Of a stretch of DNA of 32,922 nt, positions 8,108-14,325 are shown one piece after another. This DNA is from JBFWWW01 sp050245975 (GTDB lineage: Bacteria; Pseudomonadota; Alphaproteobacteria; Rhizobiales; Hyphomicrobiaceae): the NCBI GenBank assembly GCA_050245975.1, contig JBFWWW010000025.1:1-32922 (forward strand). Direction: 5' to 3'. Position 1 is the first letter of the stretch. The number at the start of each line of letters is the position of its first letter. The position numbers were made by a program, and so were the translations under genes. Under the pieces are notes generated by a model. It saw only the letters and a program-made list of their open reading frames with translations. It searched no databases and was not told the origin of the DNA.

Positions 8108-9103
8108 TTATTTCACCGCCAGGGCTTCATCGATCAGCTTCTTCCCGTCCGGCACTTCCTTCGCGAACTCGGCGTAAGAGCTGCCCTGGGCGATCTTGAC
8201 CCAGGCGTCATACTCGGCCGGGGTAAGTTCGACGACCTCGACATTGTGCTGTTTGAAGACGTCCACCATCTTCTTATCGAGGCCCTTGGTCTCCTTGTTG
8301 AAGTACTCCTGGGACTTCTTGCCGGCCTTGAGCAGGACGTCCTGCTGCTGCTTGTTGAGCTTGTCGAAGCTCTTCTTCGACATCAGAACCGGCTCGTACA
8401 TGAACCACAGCGCGTTCTCGCCCGGCGCGGTGATGCATTTCACCTGCTCGTAGATGCGGAACGAGACGAAGCTGCCGGCACTGGTGTCGGTCGCGTCGGC
8501 AACGCCGGTCTGCAGCGCGTTGTAGACCTCGTTGCTGGGGATCGACACGATCGATGCACCCGCCGCCTGCCACATGGCCGCGAAGGTCGGGCCGGCCGAG
8601 CGGACTTTCTGCCCCTTGATGTCATCGGGCTTGCGGATGCAGCCCTTCTTGGAGGCCACCGCGCCGGCGAGCCAGGCGTCGGCCAGAACGATGACACCGG
8701 CTTTTTCGATCTTGGCCTTGATGTCTTTCATGAAGGGCGAGTCGTTGAGCCGGACCGCGCGGTCGTGGTTGCGCACGAGACCCGGCATCAGCGTCGCGCC
8801 GAACGCGCGCACCTTGCCGCTGGCGTAGTCGAGCGGGAACGAGGAGATGTCGAGCTGACCGTTGACCATCGCGTTCCACTGGTCATTCGGCTTGAACAGG
8901 GACGCGCCGGGATAGACCTGGATGTCGAGCCCGATGTTGGCGGCCTTGGCTTCCTTGGCGATGATCTGCACCATCTCGTCGCGCGGATCGCCCTTTCCAC
9001 CGGGGAACTGATGCGATGCCTTCAGCACCGTCTGGGCATTCGCGGCGACCGGCAAAAGCAGCAGCAGCGCTGCACCAGCCAACCCCGTTGCGAGCTTGTT
9101 CAT
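8108..9103 (-). CDS. dctP: TRAP transporter solute-binding protein (DctP-like)
   Basis: A 331-residue periplasmic binding protein. The start at 9103 is firm: AAGGAGG stands 6 bases upstream. Residues 1-23 form a signal peptide cut after ANA. The mature protein begins with VLKASHQFPGG, typical of the DctP fold. It contains the KGQKVRSAG segment, whose Arg normally pairs with the carboxylate of the ligand, and SNEVYNALQTGVADATDTS, the usual second-lobe helix. The ligand is likely an organic acid, but which one cannot be read from sequence. First gene of the operon, divergent from panB. Confidence 0.94.
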   Translation of the reverse strand: MNKLATGLAGAALLLLLPVAANAQTVLKASHQFPGGKGDPRDEMVQIIAKEAKAANIGLDIQVYPGASLFKPNDQWNAMVNGQLDISSFPLDYASGKVRAFGATLMPGLVRNHDRAVRLNDSPFMKDIKAKIEKAGVIVLADAWLAGAVASKKGCIRKPDDIKGQKVRSAGPTFAAMWQAAGASIVSIPSNEVYNALQTGVADATDTSAGSFVSFRIYEQVKCITAPGENALWFMYEPVLMSKKSFDKLNKQQQDVLLKAGKKSQEYFNKETKGLDKKMVDVFKQHNVEVVELTPAEYDAWVKIAQGSSYAEFAKEVPDGKKLIDEALAVK

Positions 9104-9406
9104 TTGTTTCCTCCTTGCAGGTCCTTATCGCCTGTCCGCACGTAAAGAAAACGAAACGGCTCCCCGCTGACGGCGGTCGGTGCAATTGCACGATCCGCCG
9201 TCGACCAGGTCTCAGGCATTGCTGTCTGCCGGCATTGGGCCGACCAGAGAGTCCTGAATACAGCTTTGTCCCGGGGATGAGTAGACAAAACCGCAATGCA
9301 GCCGGCCGCAGGGCGTAGGCAATCGATCATTGAAGAGGCCGGCCGGCTGCGGCATACCGCACTGCAATGCAGCCGCCGACGGCTCATTCGCCACCGAGGA
9401 GAGAGG
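9104..9406. promoter_or_regulatory. Divergent dctP/panB regulatory region with palindrome and leader hairpin
   Basis: No gene is seen in these 303 bases. GTGCAATTGCAC at 9180-9191 is a perfect 12-base palindrome 77 bases upstream of dctP, a good operator candidate. GCAATGCAGCCG occurs twice (9293-9304 and 9364-9375). GCAGCCGGCCG at 9298-9308 pairs with CGGCCGGCTGC at 9340-9350, giving an 11-base stem that would lie in the panB leader. No T-tract follows, so it is not a terminator on its own. Clear -35/-10 boxes could not be assigned. Confidence 0.5.
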
Positions 9407-10231
9407 ATGTCTGCCCAATCCCTGACCAGGCGCGTGACGGCGCCCGACATCGCGGCTCGCAAGGGCGGCGTGCCGATCGTTGCTCTGACGGCCTATCAGG
9501 CGCGGACCGCGGCCCTGGCCGATCCGCACGTCGATCTCCTTCTGGTTGGCGACAGCCTGGGCATGGTCGTGCACGGGCTGGACAGCACGGTGCCCGTGCC
9601 GCTGGAGCTGATGATCATCCATGCGCAAGCCGTCCTGCGGGGCGCCAAGCGTGCTCTGGTGGTGGTCGATCTGCCCTTCGGCTCCTATGAGGAAAGCCCC
9701 GAGGCCGCGTTCCGCTCGGCTGCGCGCGTGATGAAGGAAACAGGCTGCGGCGCTGTGAAGGTCGAGGGAGGGCAGCGCATGGCCGAAACGATCCGCTTCC
9801 TGGTGGATCGCGGTATCCCTGTCATGGGCCATGTCGGACTGACACCGCAGTCCGTGAATGCGCTGGGAGGCTTCAAGGCGCAGGGGCGGACCGCCAAGGA
9901 CTGGCCTGCAATCGAGGCCGACGCTCAGGCCGTGTCCGCGGCCGGCGCCTTCTCGATTGTGCTGGAGGCGATGTCGGAGGAACTCGCGCGCAAGATCAGC
10001 GCAAATATCGCCGCCCCCACCATCGGCATCGGTGCGTCCTCGGCCTGCGATGGCCAGATCCTGGTGATGGACGATATGCTCGGCCTGTCGGCGCGTGTCC
10101 CGCGATTCGTCAAGGAATACGCCCAGCTCGGCGCGGCGGTGGACGCCGCTATCGCGGCCTATGCGGCCGACGTGCGCCAGCGCAGTTTCCCTGCCTCCGA
10201 TCACACTTACAAGATGCAGGGACAGGCGTAA
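9407..10231 (+). CDS. panB: 3-methyl-2-oxobutanoate hydroxymethyltransferase (PanB)
   Basis: Transfers a hydroxymethyl group from 5,10-methylene-tetrahydrofolate to alpha-ketoisovalerate, giving ketopantoate, the first committed step of pantothenate and CoA synthesis. It is a 274-residue (beta/alpha)8 enzyme of normal length. The ATG at 9407 follows GAGGAGAGAGG; an open frame upstream is not protein-like. Motifs seen: VALTAYQARTAALAD, LLVGDSLGMVVHG (Mg-binding Asp), VVDLPFGSYE, AVKVEGG, VMGHVGLTPQSVNALGG, VLEAM (catalytic Glu) and IGIGASSACDGQILVMDDMLGL. No panC follows it here. Confidence 0.97.
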   Translation: MSAQSLTRRVTAPDIAARKGGVPIVALTAYQARTAALADPHVDLLLVGDSLGMVVHGLDSTVPVPLELMIIHAQAVLRGAKRALVVVDLPFGSYEESPEAAFRSAARVMKETGCGAVKVEGGQRMAETIRFLVDRGIPVMGHVGLTPQSVNALGGFKAQGRTAKDWPAIEADAQAVSAAGAFSIVLEAMSEELARKISANIAAPTIGIGASSACDGQILVMDDMLGLSARVPRFVKEYAQLGAAVDAAIAAYAADVRQRSFPASDHTYKMQGQA

Positions 10232-10263
10232 GCCGCAGCCGGAGACCGGCTGCGGCTTCATTT
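10231..10263 (+). terminator. Terminator between panB and the convergent small gene
   Basis: GCCGCAGCCGG at 10232-10242 pairs perfectly with CCGGCTGCGGC at 10246-10256 around AGA, with a flanking A-T pair. It is followed by TTCATTT on the plus strand and begins right after the panB stop codon. It lies between convergent genes and may work in both directions. Confidence 0.8.
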
Positions 10264-10274
10264 CGTGTCAGCGG

Positions 10275-10601
10275 TTATCGCGAATTGTTTCCGCCACGGT
10301 CCTCGCGGTCCATCTCGCGCCACCAGCGGCTCGAGCCTGTGCGGTAGGCATCAGGATCACGCGGGCCGCCTTCGCTCCGGTAGCCGTAACCATACCCATT
10401 GTAGTAACGCGGGCCGCCACGCCACTCGCAGTGGCGGACGCCATACTCCCACCAGCAGGCGCGATAGGCGACTGGCTGAGCTGCAGGCGTGGCGGGCTTG
10501 ATCCCGGTCAGGCCGCCGGCCGGGGCCGCATTGGCGGAAAGCGCTCCGGCCGTCATGGCGACGGCCGTGACGGCGCCCATAAACAGTGAACGTGCTGTCA
10601 T
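10275..10601 (-). CDS. Small secreted hypothetical protein, paralog A
   Basis: A 108-residue exported protein. The ATG at 10601 is preceded by GAGAGGA; the longer open frame upstream is not protein-like. There is a signal peptide with a likely cut after ANA (GALSANAAP). The mature part carries YRACWWEYGVRHCEW, a two-cysteine motif, then a Gly/Tyr-rich stretch and the tail DPDAYRTGSSRWWREMDRED. The motif and tail recur in the adjacent gene at 10720-11049, so the two are paralogs. I do not know a named family. A periplasmic or envelope role with one disulfide is inferred. Confidence 0.75.
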   Translation of the reverse strand: MTARSLFMGAVTAVAMTAGALSANAAPAGGLTGIKPATPAAQPVAYRACWWEYGVRHCEWRGGPRYYNGYGYGYRSEGGPRDPDAYRTGSSRWWREMDREDRGGNNSR

Positions 10602-10719
10602 CTCTTGATCCTCTCGTTGGCGACGGATACGTCGCACCACGTGCGATGTCCCTCGCATCGTTGAAAGGAAAACGCGACAACCGCGAAGGTGTTCCGGGTG
10701 TCGTCTGCGGTCGGCCTCG

Positions 10720-11049
10720 TCAGGGCGTGTCGCTCTGGCCGCCGCGGCCGGAACGGTCCATCTCCTGCCACCAGCGCGCGGAGCCGGCACGATAGGCGTC
10801 CGGATCGAGAGGCCCGCTGCCGTTGTGGCGGTCGCGCTCGCTGCGGCGCGGCGTATCGTCGACCCAACGGCAATGGCGCACGCCGTCACGGCGCCAGCAG
10901 GTGCGGTAGGCTGCGGTCACGACGGCCGGCTCGGCGCTTGCAACGCCGGCGCGGGACGGCGGAGCCGGTGCCGCCTCGCCGCCACCTGGGACTGCCATCA
11001 GCGCCGTCGCTGCCAGCGTTGCCGCAGTCCCCCAGGTATAAATCTTCAT
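10720..11049 (-). CDS. Small secreted hypothetical protein, paralog B
   Basis: A 109-residue protein starting at the ATG at 11049, with GAGGAGG 5 bases upstream. A signal peptide of about 26 residues ends near GGEAAPA. An Ala/Pro-rich stretch leads to YRTCWRRDGVRHCRW and the tail DPDAYRAGSARWWQEMDRSGRGG. These parts align with paralog A: Tyr-Arg-x-Cys-Trp, Gly-Val-Arg-His-Cys-x-Trp, and Asp-Pro-Asp-Ala-Tyr-Arg-x-Gly-Ser-x-Arg-Trp-Trp-x-Glu-Met-Asp-Arg. The gap to paralog A is 118 bases, with its own ribosome binding site there. Function is unknown. Confidence 0.75.
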   Translation of the reverse strand: MKIYTWGTAATLAATALMAVPGGGEAAPAPPSRAGVASAEPAVVTAAYRTCWRRDGVRHCRWVDDTPRRSERDRHNGSGPLDPDAYRAGSARWWQEMDRSGRGGQSDTP

Positions 11050-11353
11050 GGGTGCCTCCTCGGAGCCGTTTCCGCGTCCCATCGACGCTAACGGATCATC
11101 GCTCGCCGTCCCGGGGGCGGAGGCATCACGCGACGTCACATTTGCGTGCGCAGGATCCCGGCGGCGGGCGGCTCAGAAGCCGCCACCATCCCGAACCGGG
11201 AGGGGAGCAAGGACGGAGCAGGTGCAATGAAATCAATGGCTGCCGTTCCTGAACACTTATAGAACCATGTGCCTCGCCCCGGAACCGGATTTCCGAAACG
11301 TTCTCGAAGAAATCCGGGGCGCTCGCCTGGCGGCGTGAATATCCGTGGACCGC
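11050..11353. other. Intergenic region at the left border of the putative island
   Basis: No convincing gene is seen. An interrupted inverted repeat spans 11276-11320: CCGGATTTC at 11285-11293 pairs with GAAATCCGG at 11309-11317, and flanking GCCCC/GGGGC can extend it around a bulge. There is no T-tract, so its role is open. The left end of the element carrying the recombinase probably lies in or near this stretch, but no copy of the tRNA-Gln 3' sequence was recognised here. Confidence 0.4.
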
Positions 11354-11410
11354 TGTTTAGTCGTTGGTTGACAGCGGCCCGCGAATCGAGTGTAAAGTGA
11401 CACCTAAACA
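11354..11410 (+). promoter_or_regulatory. XRE gene promoter with two operator-like palindromes
   Basis: A -35 TTGACA at 11368-11373 stands 17 bases before TGTAAA at 11391-11396. Two 20-base sites of 7-6-7 form overlap these boxes. Site 1 (11354-11373) is TGTTTAG-N6-GTTGACA and covers the -35. Site 2 (11391-11410) is TGTAAAG-N6-CTAAACA and covers the -10. Both are degenerate copies of the perfect palindrome at the recombinase promoter (27243-27262). Autorepression by the XRE protein encoded just downstream is the natural inference. Confidence 0.65.
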
Positions 11411-11429
11411 GACGACGGAGCGCGAAACC

Positions 11430-11783
11430 ATGAAGGCCGGGAGGGAGAAGTTCGGGGCGTTCATCCGCCGCGAGCGGGAGGCGAAGGAAATCGGGCTGAG
11501 GGAGATGGCGAAGAAGATCGGGGTGAGCCCGACCTATCTGTCGAAGGTGGAGCGGGACGAGTTCCCACCGCCGGCGGAAGACAAGGTGAGGAAGATCGCG
11601 GGGATCATCGGGCAGGACGCGGACGAGCTGCTGGCGCTGGCGGGCCGGGTGGCGTCCGAGTTGACCGACATCATCCGCGAGCGGCCTCGGGAAATGGCCG
11701 ATTTCCTGCGCGCGGCGAAGGGACTGACGGCCGAGGATATGGCCCGTCTGGCACGGCAGGCGCAGAAGGCGAGGGACAAATAG
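11430..11783 (+). CDS. XRE-family helix-turn-helix regulator
   Basis: A 117-residue cytoplasmic DNA-binding protein. The ATG at 11430 follows GGAG by 9 bases, and the upstream promoter fits this start. Residues ~8-65 form an HTH_3/Cro-C1 domain, with the helix-turn-helix at about 23-42 (LREMAKKIGVSPTYLSKVER). A helical C-terminal part (AEDMARLARQAQKARDK) probably dimerises. It is encoded 47 bases upstream of an ImmA/IrrE-like gene. This pair is common in mobile elements, where the protease relieves repression by the XRE protein. Operator-like sites lie on its own promoter and on the recombinase promoter. Confidence 0.92.
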   Translation: MKAGREKFGAFIRREREAKEIGLREMAKKIGVSPTYLSKVERDEFPPPAEDKVRKIAGIIGQDADELLALAGRVASELTDIIRERPREMADFLRAAKGLTAEDMARLARQAQKARDK

Positions 11784-11830
11784 GCGCCGGTCGGCGGCGC
11801 CCTGACGATGCAGATGAGGATGACACAAGG

Positions 11831-12583
11831 ATGACCCTTCGAGTTCCCTATATCGCCGATGACGCCATCGAACGCGACGCCGCGGCCCTGCTTGGCGAGT
11901 TCGCCCACGCCAGAGGCATCGAGGTGCGCGCGCCGATCCCGATTGAGGATATCGTCGAGAAGCACCTGAAGCTTCATGTCGAGTTCGACGATTTGCACCG
12001 GCTGCTCGATGTTCCGCGCAGCGGGATCGGCCTCGACCCGGACATGTTCGGCGCGATCTGGCTCGAAGCCGGCAGGATCGTCATCGACGAGAGCCTCGAT
12101 CCCGAGGAGCGGCCCGAGCGTGAGGGCCGCTACAGGTTCACGCTCGCCCATGAAGGCGGCGGGCATTGGCGCTTGCATCGACCGCTGGTCCGTCCAACCC
12201 GAGATCAAGGTTCGCTCTTGGTCGATCGTGCCCGGCCTACCGTCATCTGCCGCTCAAGCCAAGCCAAGGAGCGGGTGGAATGGCAGGCGGATTTTTATGC
12301 CTCGTGCCTGCTGATGCCGCGCAAGATGGTTTTTGCCGCTTGGGACGAAGCGTTTCCCGACCGCGAGCAGCGAGTCCTGCAACCGGAAACGCCGATCGAA
12401 CACCCCTTCGTCGAGATCGACCGCGATTTCGACGACGACGAAGATCGGGTGCTTGATAGCTTCGCCCGGCCGTTTGCCGAGCGCTTTCTCGTTTCGCCGA
12501 TCGCGATGCGCATCCGGCTCGAAAAGCTCGGGCTGCTGCACCGTGTCGTGCCGCGCCAGCGGCTTCTCACCGAAGGCTTCTGA
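11831..12583 (+). CDS. ImmA/IrrE-like metallopeptidase with altered zinc motif
   Basis: A 250-residue protein of the family that cleaves XRE-type repressors (ImmA of ICEBs1, IrrE/DdrO of Deinococcus). The N-terminal part has the usual entry helix and IEDIVEKHLKLHVEFDDL. The catalytic region RYRFTLAHEGGGHWRLH (H107, E108, H112) is clear but has one residue more than HExxH: the bases read His-Glu-Gly-Gly-Gly-His. The family's second part, WQADFYASCLLMPRKMV, is present; its Glu/Asp normally gives the third ligand. The C-terminus (RFLVSPIAMRIRLEKLGLL) matches the family. The start at 11831 has AGGA about 10 bases upstream. It probably inactivates the upstream XRE protein, though activity with the altered motif is uncertain. 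Confidence 0.82.
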   Translation: MTLRVPYIADDAIERDAAALLGEFAHARGIEVRAPIPIEDIVEKHLKLHVEFDDLHRLLDVPRSGIGLDPDMFGAIWLEAGRIVIDESLDPEERPEREGRYRFTLAHEGGGHWRLHRPLVRPTRDQGSLLVDRARPTVICRSSQAKERVEWQADFYASCLLMPRKMVFAAWDEAFPDREQRVLQPETPIEHPFVEIDRDFDDDEDRVLDSFARPFAERFLVSPIAMRIRLEKLGLLHRVVPRQRLLTEGF

Positions 12584-12608
12584 ACCCTTTTTTTGAGGAG
12601 ATCGTCGA

Positions 12609-12865
12609 GTGTCAACTGAACAAGCGACGAAGGGCGGCGAGCCGCGTTCGAGACGCGCGACTTCTATCTCGCCTGTTACCTGCGCTGCGCGGGCTACGAC
12701 CTGCTCGACCTTCGCGCCGAGGGGCGCCGCAAGGTCTTCGTCTTCAAGGATCGGCCAAGCCGTCGCGATGACGTGATGGCGTTCTACGGCGACGCCGCCA
12801 CAGTTCGCCCGCAGACCTTCGCCGCCACCATCAAGGACATGAAAGGGCTGCTGCACAATGGTTGA
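12609..12865 (+). pseudogene. DUF5659-like small gene split by a frameshift
   Basis: GAGGAG at 12596-12601 precedes a GTG at 12609 that opens MSTEQATKGGEPR, but this frame then turns into Ser/Arg-rich junk and stops at 12774-12776. A different frame (same phase as 12647) gives FETRDFYLACYLRCAGYDLL, then RRKVFVFKD and a helical tail ending at the TGA at 12863-12865. This looks like a DUF5659 protein of about 85 residues. The second frame has no start codon: it opens after a TGA at 12617-12619. One base appears to be missing between about 12620 and 12650. It may be a true mutation, a sequencing error or, less likely, a programmed -1 shift. Homologs are small phage/island proteins of unknown role. 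Confidence 0.7.
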
Positions 12866-13079
12866 AAGATTTCCGCAACCCGATCCCGGCGCAACCACCG
12901 GCCCGCAGCTACGTGAAGCGCTCGATCGGATCGCTCAGATCGTCCTCGATGGTCTTCGGCACGGGCATTTCCGTTGCGCCATCTCCAGCGTCATTGGCAA
13001 GGGGCAACGCCGCGACCTCGTGATTGAGGCGGGCAAGAGCCACAAATTCACGATCCCCGAGGACGAGGTGCCTCGCTGA
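12858..13079 (+). CDS. Hypothetical small island protein (73 aa)
   Basis: The ATG at 12858 overlaps the end of the DUF5659-like gene by 8 bases, with AAAGGG about 10 bases upstream, so translation may be coupled. The product begins with a Pro-rich stretch, then an amphipathic helix (LREALDRIAQIVLDGLRHGH), then strands CAISSVIGKGQRRDLVIEAG and a charged tail. No signal peptide or membrane segment is present. I do not recognise a named family. Similar short proteins next to DUF5659 genes would fit phage or island accessory proteins. Confidence 0.6.
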   Translation: MVERFPQPDPGATTGPQLREALDRIAQIVLDGLRHGHFRCAISSVIGKGQRRDLVIEAGKSHKFTIPEDEVPR

Positions 13080-13160
13080 GGCAACGACGGCCGGCGATCC
13101 CTGCGACGGGGACGCCCAGATGCAGATCACTTAAGGTCCAGCGTCATCGGTGGGAATCCG

Positions 13161-13207
13161 AGACCGGAGGCTAGGAGCACGGAGCGGCGGAGCCGCCCGT
13201 GAGGTCT
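13161..13207. repeat. Nested inverted repeats just upstream of the replication-like operon
   Basis: AGACC (13161-13165) pairs with GGTCT (13203-13207), and inside it GGCGG and CCGCC (13186-13197) pair around AG, with CACG/CGTG between. In RNA this could fold into one long imperfect hairpin. It would hold the GAGG ribosome binding site (13201-13204) of the gene starting at 13212, so it may control translation. No standard promoter boxes were seen in the gap 13080-13211. Confidence 0.45.
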
Positions 13208-13211
13208 TCGG

Positions 13212-13439
13212 ATGAAACCGTCACCCGCGAACGACAATCTCATTGAACGGACGCAGCGGCTTTGGACGCCGCGCTTGCGGCGTGATCTGAGCCGCGAAGA
13301 CGCCCGACAGCTCGTCGAAAACGCCACCGGCTTCTTCGCCATTCTCGCCGAATGGTCGCATGCCGAATGTCTTTCCGCCGCCAATGACAATGATGCGCAC
13401 GCCGCGCCCGATGGCAGCGAGGTGCGCCATGACCGCTGA
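13212..13439 (+). CDS. Small conserved island protein (75 aa)
   Basis: The ATG at 13212 is preceded by GAGG. The protein starts MKPSPANDNLIERTQRLWTP and continues with RRDLSREDARQLVENATGFF and AILAEWS. From memory this pattern recurs in short proteins at the start of primase/helicase operons in alphaproteobacterial islands; no domain name is known to me. It is soluble and mostly helical. The end overlaps the start of the primase-like gene by 11 bases (13429-13439), giving translational coupling and making it the first gene of the replication-like operon. Confidence 0.75.
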   Translation: MKPSPANDNLIERTQRLWTPRLRRDLSREDARQLVENATGFFAILAEWSHAECLSAANDNDAHAAPDGSEVRHDR

Positions 13440-14325
13440 AACCATCGCCAAGGCCCTCGGCGGGCGCAAAGCCGGCGCCGCCTGGATGGCGCGCTGTCCG
13501 GCGCATGACGACCGCGCGCCGAGCCTCTCGATCGCCAACGCCCGCGACGGCAAGGTGCTCGTGCGCTGCCATGCCGGATGCGATCAGCAGGACGTGATCG
13601 CGGCACTTCGGGCGCGTGGCGTCTGGGACGCGGACGAGCGACGGCCGATCCGCTTTTCCCGCAAGCCCGATCGCATGCCGCCGCCAGAGACCGACACCGA
13701 CTCCATAAGGCGGATGGAAGCGGCGCTCGCCCTCTGGCGGGCTTCGCATCCGGCCGAAGGGACGCCGGTCGAGACCTATCTCCGATCGCGCGGCCTCACC
13801 ATTCCGATCCCGCCGTCGATCCGCTTCCATAACGGGCTGAAGCATCCTTCTGGCGGCATCTGGCCGGCGATGGTGGCGCTGGTGACACACGGCGCTGACG
13901 GCAGCCCAATCGGCATTCACCGCACGTTCTTGGCAGCCGACGGAAGCGCGAAAGCGCCGGTCCAGCCGCCGAAGATGATGCTCGGGCCGTGCCGCGACGG
14001 TGCGGTGCGGCTGGCCAATCCGCAAGACGTGCTGATGGTCGGCGAAGGCATCGAGACCTGCCTCGCCGCCATGCAGGCTAGCGGCCGTCCGGCATGGTCG
14101 GCGCTTTCGACCTCGGGCCTTCGGACGCTCAATCTGCCGCGTGATGTGAGCAATATCATCGTGCTCGCCGATGGCGATGATCCCGGCGAAGCGGCGGCGC
14201 GGGATTGCGGCTGGCGCTGGAAGCGAGAAGGCCGGCGCGTGCGCATTGCCCGCCCACCTCAGGGCACGGACTTCAACGATTTGCTGATGCGCCGCGCGCC
14301 TCGCATCGAGGAGGCCGCGCGATGA
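13429..14325 (+). CDS. Primase-like protein with CHC2-type zinc finger and Toprim domain
   Basis: A 298-residue protein. An ATG at 13429 with GAGG just upstream overlaps the previous gene. Residues 23-51 form a zinc-binding site of the DnaG/phage-primase type (C23-x2-H26, C47-x3-C51) with DDRAPSLSI between. A middle helical region (PVETYLRSRGLTIPIPPSIRFH) is typical of plasmid/phage Toprim proteins. The C-terminal Toprim domain has GEGIETC (205-211; Glu206 catalytic) and LADGDDPG (246-253) with the Asp pair for metal binding. The likely role is primer synthesis or DNA processing for the island's own replication. The stop overlaps the next start by 4 bases (ATGA). Confidence 0.88.
   Translation: MTAETIAKALGGRKAGAAWMARCPAHDDRAPSLSIANARDGKVLVRCHAGCDQQDVIAALRARGVWDADERRPIRFSRKPDRMPPPETDTDSIRRMEAALALWRASHPAEGTPVETYLRSRGLTIPIPPSIRFHNGLKHPSGGIWPAMVALVTHGADGSPIGIHRTFLAADGSAKAPVQPPKMMLGPCRDGAVRLANPQDVLMVGEGIETCLAAMQASGRPAWSALSTSGLRTLNLPRDVSNIIVLADGDDPGEAAARDCGWRWKREGRRVRIARPPQGTDFNDLLMRRAPRIEEAAR

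Noticed and set aside
11230..11245. TGGCTG at the left border as a partner of the tRNA 3' end (att repeat)
   Set aside because: Only six bases match the tRNA end at 28822; expected often by chance and not a supported att site.
11820..11834. Four-codon leader ORF overlapping the ImmA-like start
   Set aside because: Too short to distinguish from chance; no regulatory feature tied to it.
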